A stretch of DNA of 64,000 nucleotides, from the NCBI GenBank assembly GCA_900540935.1, contig UQHW01000008.1:1-64000 (forward strand), given 5' to 3'. Positions 47,308 to 56,149 of this stretch are shown here, piece by piece (positions within the stretch are counted from its first letter, which is position 1; each line of letters begins with the position of its first letter). The notes beneath the pieces are model-generated. The model saw nothing but the letters and a program-made list of their open reading frames with translations. It had not been told where the DNA came from and ran no database searches. Origin of the DNA: an uncultured Collinsella sp. Its GTDB lineage: Bacteria; Actinomycetota; Coriobacteriia; Coriobacteriales; Coriobacteriaceae. The position numbers and the translations under genes were made by a program.

Positions 47308-50300
47308 TTACTGCCTGCCGTGGAATAGCCTCCACTTTTCGTCTTCGATGTCTCTTTCAATTGAAGACCTCACTTTTAACAGCCATTCTCTGTGTTTTAA
47401 ATATTCAACACCTGCGGGCAGCTGAGCAGCAATCGATTCAATCGCCTCAATCTCCTTGAGCTTTGCTGGAATAAAGCCTTTTTCTGGAGACCCGCTCATT
47501 GAAGATCGACGGAGATCCAAATCGTTGATCGATATCCCGTCTTTATCGAGCGACAGAATGAGGGTGATAGCCCTGACCCTCGCCTCGTCATTGCAATCGG
47601 ACAAGGCCCAGCTAATTCTATCGAGACTATTTGCGTCGGCGATCCTTTCGCGGATGATATATTCCAGGCGCTCCCAAAAAATATCGCTCGAGAGCGCATT
47701 TGCGTCACGAACGGGAAACAAAGCGGCTATTTCAAACCTACCGAGTGGTTCGCTCAGCACTTCATCGATCAATGCTTTCAGCAGATTCCAAGCACGATTG
47801 TCCTGGACGGTCCAAAACGAGCTGATTCTTCGCAGGAGATCGTGCCTTTGTCGGTAGTCGAGGCTGGCAGCGTATTCCAAAAAACGGTCAATCATTGAAC
47901 TGTCAAGGCGTAAAAGGCAGCGTAGGAAAGCGAGGTTATAGTCGAAAGAAGGGCGTCCTTCAAGTGCGAGAAAATACAGGTTGATAGCCGGTAAGGGATT
48001 GGATCCGAAGTACGAATCTAGAGCGGAGACGCGCTTTTCGTCTCCGCAGTTGCCGAAAAACCGCCAAACCCCATCATTGTGAGTGCGTTCGGAAAACCTA
48101 GAAGCATATTTGAGGATATAGCCAGGATGCTTTGGCTCGACTATCTCCAAATCTTCCAAGCAGAGATGCGTTCTGCCGTCATCGAGTCTTGCGAGGATCT
48201 CGTCGAGCTCCTCCTTGTCGGGCCCGTTCTTTATTGCTAGCAAATCAAGATAGTCAAACAGGGCCGGATGGTCACTCACGTCGATCACCGCGCCCAGCTC
48301 GTTTCTAAGGACCTTCCTGCCGATGGTTTCAGCAAGATGGTCAAGTGCTTCGTACGGGACGGGGATCGTCGAGGGCGACGAAGCGATATTGCGTGCGATT
48401 ATGCTTGAGGCAGTATCTGGGGTCCTTTTGGCGATTTCCAGAAGGACTTTTCCGATAGCCCTGCCCGACTCCCACTCTTTATCGGAAATCTCATAATCTT
48501 CGGCTAGCTTTCCCAGGGCTTCGGTCAGTCGTTCTAGCGGTAACTCTTCCGCGGATATCCTCGGTTCTTTCTCTACGAGAGACTCGGAGTTCTCCAGGCC
48601 AAGTGCGTCGAATGTGCTCTGGCGGAACCCATCGAGGCTCAGAGGGGGATTCTGCGCGCATGTTTCGTAAATCTGGTTGATGCTTAAGCTGCATGAGAGA
48701 TCGATTGTCGAGTCTTCGCTTATATATTTGGGGAATAGATCTTCGATCATCGAGAGCACCGAATGCATGTTTTCTGCATGCTCCGCTTCAGGTTCTTTGC
48801 CATAGAACGAGAAGTGCTGCCGAAAGGTGGATCTAACTTGCCTGCTGAATTCGGTTTCGACTAGAACGGAGAGCGCCCGGAAGCAATGGGCGTGGAGCTC
48901 GGCCAGCTCTGATGTGAAATTAAAGATCAGGGTGTTGTATGTGTACGTTATGCCGTTTTGCCGAACGCGCTGGACCCTTGAAGAGAGGTATGAACTCGTC
49001 AAGACGATCAGACATGCTGCAACATTGCGGGAATGCGATTGTTGATATTTTTGAGCGAGGGCATCGAGTTTGCTGTTTTCCAAATCGAATCCCGTACGAT
49101 CGAAATCGTAAGCGAAAGCGCCGTCTTGCCCGCATGCCCAGTTGTACTCGGCCGCCCGCTCTGTGCCTCTTTCTACACACTTCACGAACAACTCGGAGGC
49201 TGTTTGCGAATACTCGCTCGAGTTCATCAGGGATACGGAAATATGCAGGGGCATAGATCCGTCCGATGTCGAATTCATGCCGAGAATTTCTTCCGATACG
49301 TCAGCGCAAGCAGCACTTTCGATGCGGTTTGAGGCAAAGGCGAGCGCCTGTACGGGGAGGAGTTGATTGAATGTGATTATGAACTGATCGGCAATTCGCT
49401 CATCCCGATTCTTTATTTCATCCCAAGCTTTCTCGCATTCCCTTCGAAGATAGTCGTACACGCTCGCACTTCCGCATACTTCAGCCATTGACTTGGCGGC
49501 TTTGAGATACGGCGCGTTCGGCATTTCTGCGGTATGCAGAATGAAATCTGCAAAACTGCCGTTCCCTTCTTTTGCGAAGTGGCGGCATATCAAGAAGTCG
49601 CGAAGATTCTGCTCTTCCATCCTTATGGCTAGCACGCCACCGGCTGAGGTAAGGATCGTGACGATTTCCTGGTCGTTCAATCTGGATGCAAAATCCCGAA
49701 TCTCGGCGTCGTCGTACCCCAAGCCCAAGAGATCCTCATAACAAGGGTCTCCTTCAATAAGATCGCAGCAGTCGTAGATTGCAAGGATCTCTGCGAGACG
49801 TTGCTCTCTGCTGGAGTACCCAGCTAAGGCGGAATTCATATAGATGTTCAGAAGATCGTATGGCTCTTGGATGGCTTCGAAATTGCCGTCTGCTATGGGG
49901 CTTGCTGCCATGATAGCCAAGCGCAGGTTTCCGTTTGCGATTGCCGATACTCTCTCCCTCAGTGCTATGTTTTTTATGTTGTATTCGGTCTCGAGTATCG
50001 CTTCTATATTTTCCGCGGTTAGAGGCTCCAGCTCTATTTCTCTGAAATTTAGATAACTGCCGATTTTTGCGGTCAACTCGCTTCGGTGCATCTTCCTGCA
50101 GGTGAGGACAATCTTTAGCTTTTTGTTTTCCAAACAGATTCCCAGCAAGTGCTCAAGTGACAGGTTGCCGTTTGCATCATCGACTAGAAGGATAATGTTT
50201 TCCGACTCCGACAAAATCAGCTCGATATCATCGTCGAGATGCGATGAATACCTAGAGTCCAAGATAAGAAGATCCCAGTGATGCCGTTTGCTGAATGAGA

Positions 50301-50964
50301 GGCATGCGTCGAGGGCGATCTTGGTTTTCCCCGATCCAGACTGCCCCTGAATCACCACTGCCTTGTTTTGCTCTATCGATTCGACGATGACTGAAAACTC
50401 GGAATCCCTGTGCATGAGGAGCTTCGACAGGTCGGTTGAGAAACGGTCGTTCAGGCTTCGCTCGATGAAGCGGTCTGGGGCGATGAATGATCCCTTTCCG
50501 AGTGGAACGCCCAATACCGTATGCGCTAGCGCAGGGTATTTTCCATCAAGGTCGCTCGCAATTGTCTCTGGCCCGATTATTTCTATCCGTGGATCGATGG
50601 CACGGACCTCCTCGAGTACCAGAGGTGAAAGGCGAAAGTATGTGTGGCACAGGATGATTCGATCTATGAGTTGCGGATTGATTCCGGTTTTGCTCCTGTC
50701 GAGGCAGTCTTTAGCATCATTTAGCAGCTTATTGCGGATGTCGGAATTAGAGGTTGTGTATGCCGCGAAGAGGTAGTGTCCATTCTCTCCTACGGAATAC
50801 ATGTCTGGCACTCCGGTCGTAGTTTTATCCGTGCCGCATTGGGATCCTAATTCAGTGATGTTGTTAAGCGAATATCTCCTATATAGATACTGATTTGCCA
50901 GTGTTTGAAAACGCCCGCCTTCGACCTGCCTTAACTCTTCTTGGATCTGATTTATTTGGGACAT
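47308..50964 (-). CDS. Large STAND-type P-loop NTPase, candidate anti-phage sensor
   Basis: 1218 residues with AGGAG before the ATG. The N-terminal domain (about 1-130) has GVPDMYSVGENGHYLFAAYT at 51-70, resembling PD-(D/E)xK-like effector domains that read G-x-PD...(E)YTT, though Ala68 replaces the acid I would expect. The NTPase has Walker A GQSGSGKT at 207-214 and Walker B IILLVDDANG at 257-266, then a winged-helix-like part. About 700 C-terminal residues are helical repeats, the usual sensor region. The architecture is that of Avs-like or other STAND immune proteins. Neighbours are accessory genes. Confidence 0.75.
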   Translation of the reverse strand: MSQINQIQEELRQVEGGRFQTLANQYLYRRYSLNNITELGSQCGTDKTTTGVPDMYSVGENGHYLFAAYTTSNSDIRNKLLNDAKDCLDRSKTGINPQLIDRIILCHTYFRLSPLVLEEVRAIDPRIEIIGPETIASDLDGKYPALAHTVLGVPLGKGSFIAPDRFIERSLNDRFSTDLSKLLMHRDSEFSVIVESIEQNKAVVIQGQSGSGKTKIALDACLSFSKRHHWDLLILDSRYSSHLDDDIELILSESENIILLVDDANGNLSLEHLLGICLENKKLKIVLTCRKMHRSELTAKIGSYLNFREIELEPLTAENIEAILETEYNIKNIALRERVSAIANGNLRLAIMAASPIADGNFEAIQEPYDLLNIYMNSALAGYSSREQRLAEILAIYDCCDLIEGDPCYEDLLGLGYDDAEIRDFASRLNDQEIVTILTSAGGVLAIRMEEQNLRDFLICRHFAKEGNGSFADFILHTAEMPNAPYLKAAKSMAEVCGSASVYDYLRRECEKAWDEIKNRDERIADQFIITFNQLLPVQALAFASNRIESAACADVSEEILGMNSTSDGSMPLHISVSLMNSSEYSQTASELFVKCVERGTERAAEYNWACGQDGAFAYDFDRTGFDLENSKLDALAQKYQQSHSRNVAACLIVLTSSYLSSRVQRVRQNGITYTYNTLIFNFTSELAELHAHCFRALSVLVETEFSRQVRSTFRQHFSFYGKEPEAEHAENMHSVLSMIEDLFPKYISEDSTIDLSCSLSINQIYETCAQNPPLSLDGFRQSTFDALGLENSESLVEKEPRISAEELPLERLTEALGKLAEDYEISDKEWESGRAIGKVLLEIAKRTPDTASSIIARNIASSPSTIPVPYEALDHLAETIGRKVLRNELGAVIDVSDHPALFDYLDLLAIKNGPDKEELDEILARLDDGRTHLCLEDLEIVEPKHPGYILKYASRFSERTHNDGVWRFFGNCGDEKRVSALDSYFGSNPLPAINLYFLALEGRPSFDYNLAFLRCLLRLDSSMIDRFLEYAASLDYRQRHDLLRRISSFWTVQDNRAWNLLKALIDEVLSEPLGRFEIAALFPVRDANALSSDIFWERLEYIIRERIADANSLDRISWALSDCNDEARVRAITLILSLDKDGISINDLDLRRSSMSGSPEKGFIPAKLKEIEAIESIAAQLPAGVEYLKHREWLLKVRSSIERDIEDEKWRLFHGRQ

Positions 50965-51005
50965 TTTGCTCCTCGCGGTAAATTCGCCTTTTTATTTCTC
51001 TTTTC

Positions 51006-51110
51006 TTACTCTAGTCCACCTAGCTCAGCAAGTCTTGCACGCTCGAGGGCCGAGTCGACGACGTCCTCGAAGTCGAGCCCCGCCGCATAGGGAGATCCGG
51101 CGACAATGAC
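51006..51110 (-). pseudogene. 3' remnant of an unidentified gene
   Basis: A short open stretch on the minus strand reads PVIVAGSPYAAGLDFEDVVD, then SALERARLAELGGLE and a stop. A stop lies just upstream in the same frame and no start is present, so only the C-terminal end of a gene seems to survive. The rest of 50965-51394 has no supported gene apart from a 19-bp repeat. Confidence 0.4.
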
Positions 51111-51198
51111 TGGGGAAAACGCTAATCAAGGACAGAATCATTAATAGCATGCCGTTTTACCACAGACGGCAGAATCTGGCTTGAACGATTAATTACAG

Positions 51199-51217
51199 CC
51201 CCCGACAGAAAGAGCGG
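51199..51217. repeat. 19-bp direct repeat, copy 1
   Basis: CCCCCGACAGAAAGAGCGG occurs here and again at 53340-53358 in the same orientation. On the minus strand the second copy is the leader of the HTH gene; this copy precedes the gene remnant at 51006-51110, so both may descend from one leader. Confidence 0.6.
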
Positions 51218-51394
51218 TGCTCACTCGCTATCGTCTCCGCGCTCGACAAGCAGAAGCGCAGGGCAATGGAGGTGGTCGAGGAGTGCGGTGGGTTGTTACC
51301 GTCAATGGGAAATCGGTCAACGCCAACCATCGATCATGCCGTATTATTCGGAGTTAGAATTTTCGCTCCACGATACTAAGCCGGTGACCATCCA

Positions 51395-51967
51395 ATGATT
51401 TTTGGCATCGATATAGACATCGCCAATCTGATTGTCCAAGCATTCATCGGAGCCGCTACCTTGGGGGCCTTGATTGCCGCATTCTGCCAAATTAACCAGA
51501 GCAAAAGGAACAGAGAGGACGACATCAAGCGGCATCAGCCGTCCCGCATATCGGCATGGTACGAAGAGGGTCGAAACCGAACCGATCAGCCCGAAGACAA
51601 TCGATTCTTCTGGCAGTTCGTCGTGCTTCGAAACGAAAGCGAGTCCCCCATCTACGACGTAATCGTCACCTGCGTCGGGATTAGCGGAGCCGGCCCCTCT
51701 TTCAAAGGAGAGGACAACCATCCCGCTTTTCCCAACCGCGTCTGCGTCGGCACGCTTCCTCCTGGAGCATGGTACATATGGCTCCCGACGGCAGGGCATG
51801 GAATGGGAGTGCGCACGGCGCCCGAAACGGCTTTCGTCGACGCGAATGGGATTTCATGGGTTCGGCGAGGCAACGGAAGGCTCGAGGAGATCTCCATGGA
51901 GCCAGCCTCATTCTACAGGCTGTCCCTCCCCTTGCCCTGGCGCGGATGCGAGAAGCTGACCGAGTAG
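51395..51967 (+). CDS. Membrane-anchored hypothetical protein
   Basis: 190 residues. One N-terminal membrane helix (about 11-31, ANLIVQAFIGAATLGALIAA) is followed by a basic stretch (KRNREDDIKR) and a soluble beta-rich domain with FFWQFVVLRNESESPIYDVI and GTLPPGAWYIWLPTAG. The NxSxxPIYDV pattern recurs in many small actinobacterial hypothetical proteins of unknown role. The positive residues after the helix suggest the domain is cytoplasmic. The upstream ribosome site is weak. Confidence 0.65.
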   Translation: MIFGIDIDIANLIVQAFIGAATLGALIAAFCQINQSKRNREDDIKRHQPSRISAWYEEGRNRTDQPEDNRFFWQFVVLRNESESPIYDVIVTCVGISGAGPSFKGEDNHPAFPNRVCVGTLPPGAWYIWLPTAGHGMGVRTAPETAFVDANGISWVRRGNGRLEEISMEPASFYRLSLPLPWRGCEKLTE

Positions 51968-52418
51968 CACCTTGGCATTATCGCTTCAAGCAATGGGCTT
52001 TCCAAACTGAGACGTGACCTTCCCCGGCCGTTCCAGATAACGGGAAAGTCAGAAACATTCGGGTTTGCGGGGCAGGGTCGCAGGAGAGACTTCGCCCTAT
52101 CATTTTCATGCACCCATGAATTGAAGCTAGATCGGCATCATCCCCTCGAAGCACTTACTTGCAGATCCATATGGTAAAGGTAGCAATTCACTACCGTTTC
52201 GTTGTAAAGAGCGGAACGGCGTCATCTGTGGTTCCTCTTTAGCACCTGTCTAGCGAAGCGAATCGTAGCCAGCGGCTTTATCGTCTTGCATTTGCGAGGG
52301 CCAGACGGGATGCGTAAGAGCGATGACTGAAAGAATCGTCGCAGGCGGCTTCACGCACGACTTCAATCGCGCCTCAGTATTGCTCAATAGACTGCTCACT
52401 TCATGAACGGAAAACCTT
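51968..52418. other. 451-bp gap without a supported gene
   Basis: No reading frame with a ribosome site, no RNA gene and no clear repeat was found. A 65-codon minus-strand frame at 52250-52444 exists but starts inside the upstream gene's end and looks like chance. Confidence 0.5.
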
Positions 52419-53107
52419 TTAACGAGTCGGTGCTCGAAAATCAACGATTCCCCAGGTGAGGCAATCCCACTTTCCTTTCTCCCTATCGAGATCAGGATAC
52501 TCGTTCAAAAACATCGCGACGCCTTTCTCCATGCGCGCGAGCAGGGCGGTTAAGTTGAGGGTGATCTTGATGCGGCAGTCGTCCTCAACCCCATTCGTCT
52601 TCGGCGAGCTGATGGCGCCATATCCCATGACCAGCTGACTGTCGTCATCGAAGACCCGTATGCCGATCAAATGGAACGGCGAGTATTTTGCGCCCGCGCC
52701 GTCAACAACGGAAGATCCGGTATGGAGCACGGCATTTCGCAGCTGGCAGAAATCGGATGCGGTGAAGTTGTCCCCCCGTGTGAGCGCACTCATTGTGTGC
52801 TTGATATGGTCTCGACTTTGCTCGCGAGACCGGTCGATGTTGTCGACCACAGGGGCGCCAGGAAGCCCGAGGTACTTTGTACACCAATCTCGCTGCCCGT
52901 CGTTATTGCTAGGGTCAATCAAGTTCGAACAAGCATCCGGAATCGTGACAGGACCGTAAGGCAAGAGATTAGCAGCCCGGCGTCGAACGCCATGCGGGCC
53001 TCTCCGATGAGGTTTCTCGGCGAGCGCTCAATGATTCGCGAGGCGCCCTGGTGCGAACTCGTTTCGTTTTCCATCTCTGAGAGCGATAGGTCAAGTTCCA
53101 AGCACAT
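52419..53107 (-). pseudogene. HEPN-like hypothetical gene with a frameshift
   Basis: Starts at ATG 53107 (GAGGG upstream, 3 bp after the HTH gene stop) with MCLELDLSLSEMENETSSHQ. The reading frame passes from ARMAFDAGLLISCLTVLS into a second frame at TIPDACSNLIDPSNND around 52935-52965; the combined A-F-x-x-G...IPD pattern is that of one continuous family. The 3' part has FCQLRNAVLHTGSSV, an R-x4-H like HEPN RNases. Likely a broken or programmed-shift gene forming a pair with the HTH gene; function unknown. Confidence 0.6.
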
Positions 53108-53110
53108 CGG

Positions 53111-53328
53111 TTATCCCTCGATCTCTATGCTCTCGCCGTCATTGTTCGGAACCAACCTCACAGAGTAAGCGAGCTGCGCCACCGTTTGATATAAGGTCTC
53201 CACCTTCATGGTCTTTGGCTTCAGACGCTGGTCGAGCGCCTGCGGGGTGAGGTCGAGATCGAGGGCAAGGGAGCGTTGGGGCGGCCCTGCTCCTCGAGTA
53301 TCGACTTGATGGCGTCTACGGATCCCAT
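53111..53328 (-). pseudogene. Small HTH (XRE-like) regulator with a frameshift
   Basis: ATG at 53328 begins MGSVDAIKSILEEQGR; one base is then missing in the CCCC run (plus-strand 53278-53281), after which the proper frame gives QRSLALDLDLTPQALDQRLK and PKTMKVETLYQTVAQLAYSV to the stop at 53111. Adding one C restores a 73-residue helix-turn-helix protein. It is followed 3 bp later by the HEPN-like gene, an antitoxin-toxin style order. Confidence 0.65.
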
Positions 53329-53339
53329 AGCTGCAACAT

Positions 53340-53358
53340 CCCCCGACAGAAAGAGCGG
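53340..53358. repeat. 19-bp direct repeat, copy 2
   Basis: Same 19 bp as 51199-51217. It lies 12 bp upstream of the HTH gene start on the minus strand, where its complement ends in GGGGG and could serve as part of the leader or ribosome site. Confidence 0.6.
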
Positions 53359-53507
53359 GGATGGTTGCCCACCTCCGCCCCGTTGATTGTTCAAAGTTCA
53401 AAAAAGCTTACGTCCGAATTTCCGCAGATGGCCAAAGGAGAAATGGCGCCTTGCAGATTACCTATAGGCATATTCCACGGCCCGAACTGAAAACAAAGAC
53501 TAGCGTC

Positions 53508-55079
53508 TCACTTCGCAAATCCTCGCAGCCCTGGTACTTTGGCTGCAAAGCCTCGCACGATGCCCCGCTCGTAGCCGTTGAGGCCCCACTTGCCAACGAA
53601 GAACGCAAGCAAGACGAGGTACACCGCGCCCCCGAGCAAGAAAAGCCAAACGGTGCCGTGACCCATTGGAAAAAGCCAGTACGCCGCTCCCGAAACTGCA
53701 GTGGCAGCAGCCCATGGAAGCGCCAATGCAGCAATCTCGCGCCAAAACATGGCGATGTCCAACCCGACGCGCTTTGCGTAATACCAATTCATGACAAGTC
53801 CGTTGCCGATGAACATACACACGCCGCTACAAACCGCTACGGCAACGATGCCGAGCCTCGGCGCGAGCAGGATGGATCCGGCGATGTTCACCACAGAGAG
53901 GGCAAGATATATGATGCCCCTGAAGTAATACTTGTTCTCGACCTGCAGAATCGTCAACCCAAGATTCTGAGTAAGGTCAACGGTCAGAGGAAGCATGACG
54001 GCAAGAGCGATCCAGTAGGCAGCCCCATATGCATCACCCGCCCAAAGCACAATAAAGTCAGGCCCGAGTACGATAAAGCCGCCGAGGATAATAGAGCACA
54101 TCAAGAACGTGATGCGCCCGACCTTGGCGAAAAGAACCGAGATGGCAACATTATCGCGGTCACGGTGGTAGAGTTCCGAGACACGCTGGAAAAAAACGCC
54201 GGCCACGGCTATGCCAGCCTGCATGTAGGCGCTGTATACCTGAGCACCCACGGCGTAGACGGCAACCGGGGCAGAACCATAGAAATACGCCACAATGAGC
54301 TTGCTCGAAGACCAGAAGACCTGGTCGGCAACCGTCACCATGACAACGGCGACGGAGAAACCCAAAAGCCCCCGTACGAGCCGCCCATCCCAACCGTGAT
54401 ACTTATAGCTCACATGAAGGAACCCCTGCGCGAAGACTCGTTGCATGGTCGCGCAGAGAATATTCATGGCAAGGATGACGACGGTGATAACAAGTGCGTT
54501 TGGAAGGACACGGCCAAGCACGAGAATCAGCACCGGCTGTGCCACCAGGGTCAAAAGTTGCGAACCCTTGAGGAAAACAAAGCGTTCGTTAGAGTTGATA
54601 GCAGCGATATTGATGGTGTTGTTGAAGGTAACAATCGTATTCACCGCGAGAACGCAAAGCATCACGCAGCACTCGTCCACCTGACCGGGAGTGAAAGAGC
54701 CGGCATACACGGCTCTAAAGACGGGAATTATCCCCGCGACCACGAGCACGGCGAGAACGGAGAGTCCCCAGTACAGTCGTTTGGCAATGGCAAGCGTATT
54801 TTCCATCATACGTTCGTCGCACTCGGCCTTATACATGCTGTAGTAGCGCCCCACACCTGCCGAAAGGACGCTATTGATGGACACCACGTAAGACATGATG
54901 GGGCCAACAGTATGGTAGAGACCGTATTCGTCCTGTCCAATAATGGAAAGCAGAAGGGGAATGTAGAGAAAGTTGACGACGATTTGCGCGAGTGTGTAAG
55001 CATACGAAATGACGATGCCTTGCTTGCGCCGTTTCGACGGACTCGCATCAGATGCACCCGAGAGCATACGCTTAGACAT
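53508..55079 (-). CDS. Wzx-like polysaccharide flippase
   Basis: About 523 residues from the ATG at 55079 (GGGGAG upstream; overlaps the preceding gene by 8 nt). Around 12-14 hydrophobic helices of the MOP family are seen, beginning GIVISYAYTLAQIVVNFLYI, with ADQVFWSSSKLIVAYFYGSA in the middle. It should flip the undecaprenyl-linked repeat unit built by the operon's glycosyltransferases. It is the last gene of the exopolysaccharide operon. A long plus-strand frame opposite it is a shadow. Confidence 0.85.
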   Translation of the reverse strand: MSKRMLSGASDASPSKRRKQGIVISYAYTLAQIVVNFLYIPLLLSIIGQDEYGLYHTVGPIMSYVVSINSVLSAGVGRYYSMYKAECDERMMENTLAIAKRLYWGLSVLAVLVVAGIIPVFRAVYAGSFTPGQVDECCVMLCVLAVNTIVTFNNTINIAAINSNERFVFLKGSQLLTLVAQPVLILVLGRVLPNALVITVVILAMNILCATMQRVFAQGFLHVSYKYHGWDGRLVRGLLGFSVAVVMVTVADQVFWSSSKLIVAYFYGSAPVAVYAVGAQVYSAYMQAGIAVAGVFFQRVSELYHRDRDNVAISVLFAKVGRITFLMCSIILGGFIVLGPDFIVLWAGDAYGAAYWIALAVMLPLTVDLTQNLGLTILQVENKYYFRGIIYLALSVVNIAGSILLAPRLGIVAVAVCSGVCMFIGNGLVMNWYYAKRVGLDIAMFWREIAALALPWAAATAVSGAAYWLFPMGHGTVWLFLLGGAVYLVLLAFFVGKWGLNGYERGIVRGFAAKVPGLRGFAK

Positions 55080-56121
55080 GGTCACCACTCCCCATTGCAG
55101 CCTTTCTTGCAGATAACACCTTGTGTAGACGCTTCAATACGCCCTTAGCTTTAAAGAGAACAACATAGACACGCCAGCGACCCCTCCTGACAAGGCGGAA
55201 AGCCATTCCGTAACGGCTTGCCAACTCACCCATGTACGGATTTTCCCGCCATGCTGGAAAGTTCCCGTCCATCCATCTAAAGAACTCAGGCTTATATGTA
55301 TCGGAATTCTCACTGACCTTAGCGGAACGTGTTCCTCCCCAGAAAAGAACATGGAGGATGCAGAGCGCCTCCAGTTCATCGGCGTAGCGTTTGCGTTTAT
55401 CAGGTGCTATCTGGGCCAGCATGCCGTCGGCCGATTTGATGATGTCGAGCGCCCTCTCCTCAGGCACTTCATGTAGTGCACTTGTAGGACGTTGCACATA
55501 GAGGTATGGCGTCGCGCCAATGGAAGAGGCCTCGCCTATTGCAAGTAGAAGGGCGACAGCCGAAGCCATGTCCTCGCCGATTCGCGGCCCCTCGACGAGG
55601 CGTATGCCCGACTCGATAAAGCTCTTCCGGCAATACAATTGCCGGACGAGCGAGTCGCTTTCCGGTATATAACCGGAAAGCGACTCGCTCGTCCGGTACC
55701 CGCCCCGCCAGGGACCGCAATGTGATAGCAGTGAGCCATCAGGCGCCACCCTGTCATAATTGAAGCAGAGAATCTTGGGACGCAAGTCCAGGGCAACCTC
55801 GACAACGCGGGCAAGCTCGCCCGGAACAAGCCGGTCATCCGAGTCCACGAAAAGAAGATACTCACCCGTTGCGAGCGAAGCGCCAAGAGCCCGAGCGGAA
55901 TTCTGCCCGCCATTGACCTTGTGATGGAGGCTTGCTCGGATATCGTATCCTACAAGAATATCGGAGAGCCTTGCACCGTAAGAGAGGTCCGATCCGTCGT
56001 CGACGACAATGGTCTCCAGGGAGATGCCGACGCGAGCGCATGCCTCGATGGAGGTGAGACAAGAGTGCAGGTAATCCTCCTCGGTGTTGTAGACGGGGAT
56101 AACTATAGAGAGATCAGGCAT
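55072..56121 (-). CDS. GT2 glycosyltransferase
   Basis: 349 residues. The N-terminal GT-A fold is typical: LSIVIPVYNTEEDYLHSCLT, ETIVVDDGSDLSYG and EYLLFVDSDDRLVPG with the DxD (VDSDD). The C-terminal third is helical. It probably adds one sugar to the lipid-linked repeat unit; sugar unknown. Its codons for RTSESLSGYIPESDSLVRQL (about 145-165) coincide with a 25-bp perfect inverted repeat, an unusual structure inside a coding region. Confidence 0.87.
   Translation of the reverse strand: MPDLSIVIPVYNTEEDYLHSCLTSIEACARVGISLETIVVDDGSDLSYGARLSDILVGYDIRASLHHKVNGGQNSARALGASLATGEYLLFVDSDDRLVPGELARVVEVALDLRPKILCFNYDRVAPDGSLLSHCGPWRGGYRTSESLSGYIPESDSLVRQLYCRKSFIESGIRLVEGPRIGEDMASAVALLLAIGEASSIGATPYLYVQRPTSALHEVPEERALDIIKSADGMLAQIAPDKRKRYADELEALCILHVLFWGGTRSAKVSENSDTYKPEFFRWMDGNFPAWRENPYMGELASRYGMAFRLVRRGRWRVYVVLFKAKGVLKRLHKVLSARKAAMGSGDHV
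55626..55696. repeat. Two adjoining perfect palindromes inside a glycosyltransferase gene
   Basis: A 25-bp perfect inverted repeat (55642-55666 with 55672-55696) has a 5-nt loop. Directly beside it, TCCGGCAAT/ATTGCCGGA (55626-55634, 55638-55646) forms a second 9-bp hairpin with a 3-nt loop that shares bases with the first. Together they cover 71 bp of coding sequence. Confidence 0.85.
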
Positions 56122-56149
56122 ATCAAACGGCCAATCATACTAAGGTCCG

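Noticed and set aside
51219..51310. Plus-strand coding-like stretch (ALDKQKRRAMEVVEE)
   Set aside because: Too short, no start, no conserved motif; at most a gene scrap.
52250..52444. Minus-strand 64-codon frame
   Set aside because: Overlaps the end of the HEPN-like gene, has no ribosome site and no recognisable features.
53361..55148. A 595-codon plus-strand frame opposite the flippase
   Set aside because: The minus strand encodes a clear Wzx-like membrane protein; the plus frame is a shadow rich in His/Arg/Asp.
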